6,895 bases of DNA from Alphaproteobacteria bacterium (GTDB lineage Bacteria > Pseudomonadota > Alphaproteobacteria > Rhizobiales > Xanthobacteraceae), in NCBI GenBank assembly GCA_005884745.1, contig VAZU01000025.1, positions 1 to 6,895 on the forward strand. Reading direction: 5' to 3'. The notes beneath the pieces were generated by a model, which did no database searches, had not been told where the DNA came from, and was given only the letters and a program-made list of their open reading frames with translations. Shown piece after piece: positions 1-5,348 of this stretch. Within the stretch, counting starts at the first letter, position 1. Each line of letters begins with the position of its first letter. The translations under genes were made by a program, and so were the position numbers.

Positions 1-561
1 GGCGAGTTCGTGACCCTCCGCGAGGTCGTGGGGGAGGTCGGATCCGACCCGGTCCGTTTCATGATGCTCTACCGCAAAAACGATGCCGTGCTCGACTTCG
101 ACCTTGCCAAGGTCATCGAGCAGTCCCGCGATAACCCGGTATTTTATGTCCAATACGCTCACGCGCGCGGAAATTCCGTGTTTCGCAATGCGCGCGAGGT
201 GCTGCCCGAGCTGCCGGAAGGCAGCGCAGAGCGCAGCGAGCACCTGGGACGGGCCCCGGTGGAGCGACTCGATGACGCGGCCGAATTGGGGATCCTGAAG
301 CGGATTGCGCTCTATCCGCGCCTATTGGAGGGGGCCGCGGCGGCCCATGAGCCCCACCGGGTCGCCTTCTATCTCTATGATCTGGCGAGCGAATTTCATG
401 CGCAATGGACCCGCGGCAAAGACTTGCCACATTTACGTTTCATTATTCAAGATGATCCACAACTGACCCTGGCACGGCTTGCTCTGGTCCAGGGCGTCGT
501 CACCGTCCTTGCTTCCGGGCTAAAGTTGCTGGGAGTGAAGGCGCCGGAAGAGATGCGGTGA
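1..561 (+). CDS. argS: Arginyl-tRNA synthetase, C-terminal part (5' end outside window)
   Basis: Class I arginyl-tRNA synthetase, a cytoplasmic enzyme that charges tRNA-Arg with arginine using ATP. About 186 codons are visible; the catalytic Rossmann fold and the KMSKR-type loop lie upstream of base 1. The first residues, GEFVTLREVVGEVG, are what normally follows that loop. Next come FMMLYRKNDA, DFDLAKVIEQS and NPVFYVQYAHAR, which mark the junction into the helical DALR anticodon-binding domain. That domain fills the remainder, with LASEFHAQW and a C-terminal LGVKAPEEM typical of the family. The frame is already open at base 1, so the GTG at 10 is an internal valine rather than a start. The gene ends in TGA, 73 bases before the SPOR gene on the same strand. 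No frameshift is seen. The family identification is very secure; only the missing 5' end limits the call. Confidence 0.96.
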   Translation, partial: GEFVTLREVVGEVGSDPVRFMMLYRKNDAVLDFDLAKVIEQSRDNPVFYVQYAHARGNSVFRNAREVLPELPEGSAERSEHLGRAPVERLDDAAELGILKRIALYPRLLEGAAAAHEPHRVAFYLYDLASEFHAQWTRGKDLPHLRFIIQDDPQLTLARLALVQGVVTVLASGLKLLGVKAPEEMR

Positions 562-564
562 TCT

Positions 565-610
565 CGCTCGGAGGCATTGGGTCGAGTTTTGGGCTCCATT
601 CGACCGAGCG
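565..610 (+). repeat. Imperfect inverted repeat between argS and the SPOR gene
   Basis: Four bases after the argS stop, CGCTCGG (565-571) is mirrored by CCGAGCG (604-610). Nested inside, GGTCGA (580-585) is mirrored by TCGACC (600-605). The arms overlap at 604-605, so an RNA could form a 5-bp outer stem, a one-sided bulge and a 6-bp inner stem with a 14-base loop. No run of T follows, so it is not a standard intrinsic terminator. It may be an RNA 3'-end structure for argS, a protein-binding dyad, or chance in GC-rich DNA. The rest of the 562-634 gap holds the Shine-Dalgarno-like GGTGGGAG at 624-631 and no convincing promoter. Confidence 0.3.
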
Positions 611-634
611 CGACGTAACCGCCGGTGGGAGTAG

Positions 635-2227
635 ATGGCCGACGATCCTCGTTACCGTTCGCAGCGCCCCGATCCTTATGCGCAGGATCGCGCGTCCCGT
701 CCCGCGTCCGGACCTCAAGATGATCCGCTCGCGGAACTGGCGCGTTTGATCGGCCAGGATGAGGCCTTCATCGCCGCGAGTCGCGAAGGCGCGCGGACGC
801 GGCCTCGTGATCGGCAGCGTGAGCCGGATCGCGACACCTCGGCCCCGAATTGGCTAACCCGAGCCGGTCAGCATCCGGATCACGTAGGGGACGAGGCGAG
901 GACCTACGAGGCGGAAACCGGCCGGCGAGACCCCGGTTATTTCAGCGATCTCGAGTTGGAGACGGGCCGTCGCTCACGGCAGCCGCCTGCGAGATGGGAT
1001 GCGAGATCCGAGGACGACGAGAGCCGGTACGGCGGGTTCGAGCAGGATACGCGCCAAGAGCGGCACGAGCCCCGCTATGATCCGCACCAGGACGAGGACA
1101 TCGATCCGTACCGCATCGCCGCCCAAGACGACCGCCTGCCGCAGCCTGCGGAAGGATATGACGATGGCACCGGTCCAGCCCCGCAGATCAACCCCTTCGA
1201 TCCCCGGCACATCGATCACGCCGAGGACGACGATCGTCATGCTTCTCGCCTGCGGCGGCGCGGCGGGATCTTGACCGTCGCGGCGGTGCTCGGGCTTGCC
1301 GCCGTCGGGACGGCCGCCGCCTTCGGCTATCGCGCATGGACCGCCGGCTCGAGCTCGACCGGGCAGCCCCCGCTGATCAAGGCAGACACCGCACCGACCA
1401 AGGTAGTGCCCGCCCAAGTCGGCGATGGCCAGCAAAACAAGCTGATCTACGATCGGATCGGCGAAAAAATCCAAAGCTCGAACGACAGGATGGTCTCTCG
1501 CGAGGAACAGCCGCTCGAGCCGCGCGATATGCCGCGTCAGCCGGGGACGCGCTCGGTTCTTCCCGCGCCGGGGACCCCGGGCAGCGTGACGATCGGGGCG
1601 CAGCCGCCGGCATACGCAGCCCCGCCTGCGCCACCCGTGGGCAATCCGGGAGCGAACGAGCCGAAGCGAGTCCACACGATCACCATTCGCCCCGATCAAG
1701 TTTCCACTTTACCGGCTCCGGGAGAGTCGGAGCGGTTGCCGGCCCGTTCGGTCACGACGACGAACGTCGGTCCAACCGCCGCGCCGGCCGCGCCGGCCGC
1801 GCCGGCAGGTCGCTCGGCGGCGCCGGCCCCAGCCCCGAAACCCTCGGCCCCGAAACCGGCGAGCCCGCTTACGCTGAGTCCTTCCGCGGAGGCTCCGCCT
1901 CCGAGTTCTCGGTCCGGGACGACGCCCGCCCAGCCGGCTCCGTACCGAACCGCGGCCCTTCCAAGCGGCGCCGAGGCGGGCAATTACGTGGTCCAGATCT
2001 CATCGCAACGCAGCGAGAGCGAGGCACAGGCATCGTTTCGCGCCCTGCAAGCGAAATACCCCAACGTGCTGGGGAGCCGGCAGCCGCTGATTCGCCGTGC
2101 CGACCTCGGCAGCAAGGGCGTCTATTACCGCGCCCAGGTCGGGCCGTTCGCGACCGCCGACGACGCCAATCAGCTGTGCGGCAACCTGAAGGCCGCCGGC
2201 GGCCAGTGCATCGTCCAGCGCAATTGA
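635..2227 (+). CDS. SPOR domain-containing bitopic inner-membrane protein
   Basis: A 530-aa protein predicted to bind peptidoglycan, probably at glycan lacking stem peptides at the division site, which is the known role of SPOR domains. Residues 1-206 are hydrophilic, rich in Asp, Glu, Arg, Pro and Gln, probably disordered and cytoplasmic. RLRRR just precedes one membrane segment at about 210-232, giving an N-in/C-out topology. Residues 249-299 form a conserved-looking juxtamembrane stretch (PTKVVP, KLIYDRIG, VSREEQP). About 310-445 is a Pro/Ala-rich linker, and about 449-528 is the SPOR domain (NYVVQISSQRSESEAQASFRAL at its start, YYRAQVGPF near its end). The ATG at 635 follows GGTGGGAG by three bases, which is rather close. 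The gene lies between argS and nagZ as in other alphaproteobacteria. The domain call is firm; the exact division role is inferred. It resembles FtsN-like or DamX-like architecture, but no ortholog name is justified. Confidence 0.92.
   Translation: MADDPRYRSQRPDPYAQDRASRPASGPQDDPLAELARLIGQDEAFIAASREGARTRPRDRQREPDRDTSAPNWLTRAGQHPDHVGDEARTYEAETGRRDPGYFSDLELETGRRSRQPPARWDARSEDDESRYGGFEQDTRQERHEPRYDPHQDEDIDPYRIAAQDDRLPQPAEGYDDGTGPAPQINPFDPRHIDHAEDDDRHASRLRRRGGILTVAAVLGLAAVGTAAAFGYRAWTAGSSSTGQPPLIKADTAPTKVVPAQVGDGQQNKLIYDRIGEKIQSSNDRMVSREEQPLEPRDMPRQPGTRSVLPAPGTPGSVTIGAQPPAYAAPPAPPVGNPGANEPKRVHTITIRPDQVSTLPAPGESERLPARSVTTTNVGPTAAPAAPAAPAGRSAAPAPAPKPSAPKPASPLTLSPSAEAPPPSSRSGTTPAQPAPYRTAALPSGAEAGNYVVQISSQRSESEAQASFRALQAKYPNVLGSRQPLIRRADLGSKGVYYRAQVGPFATADDANQLCGNLKAAGGQCIVQRN
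1778..1804 (+). repeat. Three tandem copies of a 9-bp unit in the SPOR linker
   Basis: The unit GCCGCGCCG occurs three times without a mismatch and in frame, encoding Ala-Ala-Pro three times (residues 382-390). It lies in the Pro/Ala-rich linker between the membrane anchor and the SPOR domain. Such in-frame repeats can change copy number by slippage and alter linker length without breaking the frame. Confidence 0.9.
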
Positions 2228-2244
2228 TCGGGCGGATCGCTTGA

Positions 2245-2263
2245 CCCCCGGGACAGCCGGGGG
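2245..2263 (+). promoter_or_regulatory. GC-only hairpin just upstream of nagZ, covering its SD-like bases
   Basis: CCCCCGG (2245-2251) pairs perfectly with CCGGGGG (2257-2263) around the five-base loop GACAG, giving a 7-bp stem made only of G-C pairs. It starts 18 bases after the SPOR stop and ends 13 bases before the nagZ ATG. CTAATCC follows rather than a T-run, so it does not look like an intrinsic terminator. Its right arm contains the only purine-rich, Shine-Dalgarno-like run before nagZ, so folding could reduce nagZ initiation. The structure is visible in the sequence; the function is inferred. Confidence 0.45.
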
Positions 2264-2276
2264 CTAATCCGCGTCG

Positions 2277-3317
2277 ATGCATGCGCGCGCCCTCATCGTC
2301 GGGCTGGCCGGCCCCCGGCTTGGAGCCGATGAGCGCGCATTTCTGCGCGAGGCGGAACCCTGGGGGCTCATTCTTTTCACCCGGAACATCAGCACCCCTG
2401 ACCAAGTCCGCGCGCTGGTTGGTGACTTCCGCGAAACGCTGGGCCGGGCGGACGCGCCGGTGCTGATCGACCAGGAAGGCGGCCGGGTGCAACGGCTTCG
2501 GCCGCCGCATTGGGCCGAATATCCGGCCGGGGCCGCATACGGCCGTCTCTATGATCGCAAGCCCGAGCTGGGCGTTGCCGCCGCACGGCAGGGCGCCCGG
2601 CTGATCGCGGCGGATCTGGGCGCGCTTGGCATTACCGTGGATTGCTTGCCGCTGGCGGACATGCCGGTACCCGGAGCCGACAGCATCATCGGGGATCGCG
2701 CCTATGGCGGCAGCGTCGAGACGGTGGCCTCGATCGCCGCGGCCGTCGCCGCAGGGCTGCGGGAAGGGGGCGTGCTGCCCGTCCTCAAGCACATCCCGGG
2801 CCACGGCCGGGCCGGCGTCGATAGCCACCACAGCCTTCCATTGGTGAGCACCGAACGGGCCACCTTGGAGGCTACGGATTTTGCCGCATTTCGCCGCCTG
2901 GCCACGCTGCCGCTGGCAATGACCGCGCATGTTGTGTTCACGGCGATAGACCCGGTCGCGCCGGCGACAATTTCGGCGACAATGGTGCGCGAGGTGATTC
3001 GCGGATGGATCGGGTTCGATGGGCTGCTGATGACGGACGATATCTCGATGCAGGCACTGAGCGGGACCGTCGGTGAGCGCGCCGGTGCGGCGATTGCGGC
3101 CGGCTGCGACGTGGTGCTCCACTGCAATGGCGTGCTCGACGAGATGCAGGCCGTGGCCGCTGCCGTCCCGAAGCTCGATGGGCAGGCTCGCCGTCGTGCC
3201 GCGGCTGCCTTGTCCTGGAGGAGGCCGGCATCACCGATCGATGCGGCTGCGGCGCGGGCGGAATTTTCCGCGCTGATGGCCGACGACCGCCCCGCAACGG
3301 CGAGGGTGTCCTCATGA
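2277..3317 (+). CDS. nagZ: Beta-N-acetylglucosaminidase (glycoside hydrolase family 3)
   Basis: Cytoplasmic enzyme of peptidoglycan recycling that removes the non-reducing GlcNAc from GlcNAc-1,6-anhydroMurNAc and its muropeptides. In some Gram-negatives the product signals beta-lactamase induction. The 346-aa length fits the short, single-domain NagZ type. Visible GH3 signatures, in order, are GLILFTRNI (30-38), IDQEGGRVQRL (64-74), GDRAYG (139-144), KHIPGHG (171-177) followed by the D182-S183-H184 catalytic Asp/His loop, and LLMTDDISM (250-258). D254 in that last motif is the likely nucleophile by position. All catalytic positions are present. The ATG at 2277 gives MHARALIVGLAG, matching the usual NagZ N-terminus. 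There is no strong Shine-Dalgarno, and the nearest G-run sits in the hairpin at 2245-2263. The stop overlaps the scpA start by four bases, so the two are probably translationally coupled. Confidence 0.96.
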   Translation: MHARALIVGLAGPRLGADERAFLREAEPWGLILFTRNISTPDQVRALVGDFRETLGRADAPVLIDQEGGRVQRLRPPHWAEYPAGAAYGRLYDRKPELGVAAARQGARLIAADLGALGITVDCLPLADMPVPGADSIIGDRAYGGSVETVASIAAAVAAGLREGGVLPVLKHIPGHGRAGVDSHHSLPLVSTERATLEATDFAAFRRLATLPLAMTAHVVFTAIDPVAPATISATMVREVIRGWIGFDGLLMTDDISMQALSGTVGERAGAAIAAGCDVVLHCNGVLDEMQAVAAAVPKLDGQARRRAAAALSWRRPASPIDAAAARAEFSALMADDRPATARVSS

Positions 3318-4177
3318 CGCCGGCCGAGCAATTCCAGGTGGATCCCGAGATCGCGGTCGAGCGCGGCTCGGAGGAACCGGCGCTGATCGTCGACGTCGAG
3401 GGGTTCGAAGGCCCGCTCGATCTGCTGCTCATGCTGGCGCGCCAGCAGAAGGTCGATCTCGCCAAGATTTCCATCCTGGCCCTCGCCGACCAATATTTGG
3501 CGTTCATCGAAGCGGCGAGCCAAGTGCGCCTGGAGCTTGCCGCGGACTATTTGGTGATGGCGGCGTGGCTCGCCTACCTCAAGTCGCGTCTGCTGCTTCC
3601 CGAGAGCAATGATGCCGTGGGCCCGAGCGCCGAGGAAATGGCCGCGGCGCTCGCCTTGCGCCTCAAGCGGCTCGAGGCCATTCGCGGCGCAGCCGAGCGA
3701 CTGGTCGCACGCCCGCAGCTCGAACGCGACGTGTTTCGCCGCGGCGCGCCGGAGCCGATCGTCGACGTCAAGCGCCCCGAATGGACGGCCACGCTCTACG
3801 ACCTGCTCTCCGCCTATGCGGCGCAGCGCCAGAAGCGCGCGCTGGCGCGGGTGCGCGTGCCGCAGCGCCAGGTCTGGTCGCTCGCCGAGGCGCGCGCCGC
3901 GCTCGAACGGCTGGTGGGCGGGAGCGACGACTGGTCGCGTCTCGATGAATATCTGGTCGCCTATGTCACGGAACCGGGGCTTCGCGCTACCGTCTATGCC
4001 TCGAGCTTTGCCGCGACCTTGGAGATGGTCCGCGAAGGGTTGGTGGAAATCCATCAGCACGCGGTATTTGCGCCGATCTATTTGCGCAAGCGGATCGGCC
4101 AGCCGAACGGCGCAATCGGGCCCCATGCGGCCGCGATGAAAACCGAAACGAAGGGGGAAGAGGAGGGCCGGGGATGA
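3314..4177 (+). CDS. scpA: Segregation and condensation protein A (kleisin subunit of SMC-ScpAB)
   Basis: Kleisin of the bacterial SMC condensin: it bridges the two SMC heads and binds ScpB, helping compact and separate replicated chromosomes at the nucleoid. The protein is 287 aa. The diagnostic N-terminal SMC-neck-binding region spans about 30-96, with FEGPLDLLLMLARQQKVDL, ILALADQYL and ADYLVMAAWLAYLKSRLLLPE. The middle is a charged, helical ScpB-binding linker. The C-terminal winged-helix element that contacts an SMC head is at about 230-260 (LEMVREGLVEIHQ, FAPIYLRKR), followed by a hydrophilic tail of about 27 residues. A short N-terminal extension of about 28 residues before the core is usual in alphaproteobacteria as I recall. 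The ATG lies inside the nagZ stop (ATGA) and is preceded by GAGG at 3302-3305 at a good distance. It also overlaps scpB by four bases. Confidence 0.96.
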   Translation: MTPAEQFQVDPEIAVERGSEEPALIVDVEGFEGPLDLLLMLARQQKVDLAKISILALADQYLAFIEAASQVRLELAADYLVMAAWLAYLKSRLLLPESNDAVGPSAEEMAAALALRLKRLEAIRGAAERLVARPQLERDVFRRGAPEPIVDVKRPEWTATLYDLLSAYAAQRQKRALARVRVPQRQVWSLAEARAALERLVGGSDDWSRLDEYLVAYVTEPGLRATVYASSFAATLEMVREGLVEIHQHAVFAPIYLRKRIGQPNGAIGPHAAAMKTETKGEEEGRG

Positions 4178-4899
4178 GGAGTTTGGCCAAGCAGCACGAA
4201 GTCATCGCCCATCCGCGCGCGATGGGCGGCGATTACGACCGCGACGCGGTGCCGGAGATCCGGCCGGAGGAACTCCGGCTGCTCGAGGCGCTGCTGTTCG
4301 CCTCGGCCGAGCCGCTAGACGAGAAGACGCTCGCGGCGCGCATGCCCGACTGGGCCGACGTGCGCGCCGCGCTCGATCGGCTGCAACGGGAATATGCGTC
4401 CCGGGGCGTCAATCTCGTGCGCATCGCCGGCAAATGGACGTTTCGCACCGCCGTCGACCTCGCTTGGCTGCTGGCGCGGGACTCGGTCGAGCCTCGCAAG
4501 CTTTCGCGCGCCGCGACCGAGACCCTGGCGATCATCGCCTACCATCAGCCGGTCACCCGGGCGGAGATCGAGGAGATCCGCGGCGTCTCGGCTTCGAGGG
4601 GCACGCTCGACGTGCTGCTCGAGACCGGCTGGATCCGGCCGCGCGGCCGCCGCAAGGCTCCCGGCCGCCCGATCACCTTCGGGACCACCGACGCGTTTCT
4701 GAGCCATTTCGGGCTCGACTCGATCGGCGATCTGCCCGGTCTCGACGAGCTCAAGGGCACCGGGCTGCTCGACGGCCAGCTGCCGGCGGGCTTTGCGGTT
4801 CCGGTGCCCTCGGACGATCTGAACCTGCGGGAGGACGAGGACCCGCTCGAGCCCGGCGATCTCGATCTCGGCCTCGGCCCCCGAGTGAGCGAGGGGTGA
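4174..4899 (+). CDS. scpB: Segregation and condensation protein B
   Basis: Winged-helix partner of ScpA in the SMC-ScpAB condensin; a ScpB dimer binds the ScpA linker and controls opening of the ring. The protein is 241 aa. The first winged-helix domain is at about 30-93 (LRLLEALLFASAEPL, GVNLVRIAGKWTFRT). The second is at about 110-175, containing the family's strongest block, LSRAATETLAIIAYHQPVTR (110-129), then EIEEIRGVSASRGTLDVLLE and GRPITFGTTDAFLSHFGL (164-181). An acidic tail follows (DEDPLEPGDLD). The start is well defined: ATG at 4174 overlaps the scpA stop (ATGA) and sits seven bases after AGGAGG (4161-4166). An in-frame ATG at 4222 (residue 17) lacks such a site and is less likely. 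No terminator hairpin with a T-run follows the stop. Confidence 0.96.
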   Translation: MRSLAKQHEVIAHPRAMGGDYDRDAVPEIRPEELRLLEALLFASAEPLDEKTLAARMPDWADVRAALDRLQREYASRGVNLVRIAGKWTFRTAVDLAWLLARDSVEPRKLSRAATETLAIIAYHQPVTRAEIEEIRGVSASRGTLDVLLETGWIRPRGRRKAPGRPITFGTTDAFLSHFGLDSIGDLPGLDELKGTGLLDGQLPAGFAVPVPSDDLNLREDEDPLEPGDLDLGLGPRVSEG

Positions 4900-4960
4900 A
4901 CAGCGCCCGGCAATCGACGCAACGAGCGGATCGGTCGCGCGAAGAAGGGGGCCGAAATCC

Positions 4961-4989
4961 TTGTTTTTGCCGGTCTCGGCGCCTAGCTT
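4961..4989 (+). promoter_or_regulatory. Putative sigma-70-type promoter for tatABC
   Basis: In the 145-base gap after scpB, TTGTTT (4961-4966) and TAGCTT (4984-4989) are separated by exactly 17 bases, resembling a housekeeping -35/-10 pair. A start near 4996 would give a 5'-UTR of about 50 bases before the tatA ATG. The AT-rich TTGTTTTTG stands out in an otherwise GC-rich gap. The -10 box departs from TATAAT, so the call is moderate. Confidence 0.5.
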
Positions 4990-5005
4990 GTCGGTGAACC
5001 AGGCG

Positions 5006-5024
5006 GGTCGCGCGGCGCGCGATC
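5006..5024 (+). promoter_or_regulatory. 5'-UTR hairpin upstream of tatA
   Basis: GGTCGCGC (5006-5013) pairs with GCGCGATC (5017-5024) around a three-base loop, with one G-T wobble, forming an 8-bp stem. It ends eight bases before the tatA Shine-Dalgarno and leaves that site free. It could stabilise the tat mRNA 5' end, or be a chance outcome of a CG-rich stretch. No known riboswitch pattern is recognised. Confidence 0.3.
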
Positions 5025-5032
5025 GCCGTGAC

Positions 5033-5037
5033 GGAGG
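5033..5037 (+). promoter_or_regulatory. Ribosome binding site that fixes the tatA start
   Basis: GGAGG lies seven bases before the ATG at 5045, an ideal arrangement. It shows that tatA begins at 5045, even though the frame is open further upstream from a TTG at 4961 that overlaps the -35 box of the putative promoter. Confidence 0.85.
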
Positions 5038-5044
5038 AAATTCC

Positions 5045-5284
5045 ATGGGCGGCCTGAGCATTTGGCACTGGATCGTCGTGATTGCCGTCCTGCTTCTGCT
5101 GTTCGGCCGGGGCAAGATCTCCGAGCTGATGGGCGACGTTGCCCAGGGCATCAAAGCCTTCAAGAAGGGCATGCAGGAAGAGGACAAGACGGCTGGCGAG
5201 ACCAAGACTCCCGAGCCCGGCAAGACGATCGAGCATCAGCCGGCGGAAACGGTTGCGCAAACCGAGACCCGCAAGGCGAGCTGA
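5045..5284 (+). CDS. tatA: Sec-independent protein translocase subunit TatA
   Basis: Pore- or patch-forming subunit of the twin-arginine translocase, which moves folded proteins carrying RR signal peptides across the inner membrane using the proton-motive force. The protein is 79 aa, typical for TatA. Residues 6-20 form the short N-terminal membrane helix (IWHWIVVIAVLLLLF). The conserved FG hinge is F20-G21. The amphipathic helix follows (GRGKISELMGDVAQGIKAFK, 21-40), then a charged, disordered tail rich in Glu, Lys and Thr. The G-R-G-K after the Phe is the alphaproteobacterial TatA style and separates it from TatB, which has Gly-Pro at that hinge. The start is set by GGAGG at seven bases. 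It heads a tatA-tatB-tatC cluster, and a hairpin lies between its stop and tatB. Confidence 0.96.
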   Translation: MGGLSIWHWIVVIAVLLLLFGRGKISELMGDVAQGIKAFKKGMQEEDKTAGETKTPEPGKTIEHQPAETVAQTETRKAS

Positions 5285-5294
5285 GGCCGCCCCG

Positions 5295-5311
5295 GCGCTG
5301 CCGAGCAGCGC
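5295..5311 (+). promoter_or_regulatory. Perfect intercistronic hairpin between tatA and tatB
   Basis: GCGCTGC (5295-5301) and GCAGCGC (5305-5311) form a perfect 7-bp stem with the triloop CGA, ten bases after the tatA stop. GCGAGAACGCAA follows, with no T-run, so it is not a classic terminator. Likely roles are 3'-end protection of a tatA message or damping of tatB expression. The pairing is seen directly; the function is inferred. Confidence 0.45.
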
Positions 5312-5348
5312 GCGAGAACGCAATATCGCATGAGCGGCGAGGCGGGAT

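Noticed and set aside
10..12. GTG at 10 as a gene start
   Set aside because: The frame is open upstream, and GEF before it belongs to the ArgS body, so this is an internal valine.
974..1699. 241-codon minus-strand open frame opposite the SPOR gene
   Set aside because: Arg-rich shadow without motif, fully inside a supported gene.
1336..2244. 302-codon open frame in another + frame inside the SPOR gene
   Set aside because: The translation is low-complexity Arg/Ala/Gly, while the main frame has a membrane segment and an intact SPOR domain. It is a frame shadow.
1869..3122. 417-codon open frame on the minus strand across the SPOR and nagZ genes
   Set aside because: It lies antisense to two clearly identified genes. 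Its predicted protein is Arg/Gly/Ala-rich with no recognisable domain. Long antisense frames are expected in GC-rich genes.
2702..4126. 474-codon open frame on the minus strand across nagZ and scpA
   Set aside because: Same reasoning: it spans two real genes on the other strand, shows no family motif, and is explained by high third-position GC.
4961..4980. T-run and small GCCG/CGGC repeat after scpB as an intrinsic terminator
   Set aside because: The TTTTT precedes rather than follows the 4-bp stem on the + strand, and the stem is too short. The T-run fits a -35 region better.
4961..5044. Longer tatA starting at TTG 4961
   Set aside because: It would place non-TatA residues before the membrane helix and overlap the likely promoter. 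ATG 5045 has an ideal GGAGG and matches the family N-terminus.
4315..5223. 302-codon minus-strand open frame across scpB, the promoter gap and tatA
   Set aside because: It covers most of scpB and tatA antisense, with no family signature in the translation. No minus-strand gene is supported in the intergenic gap.
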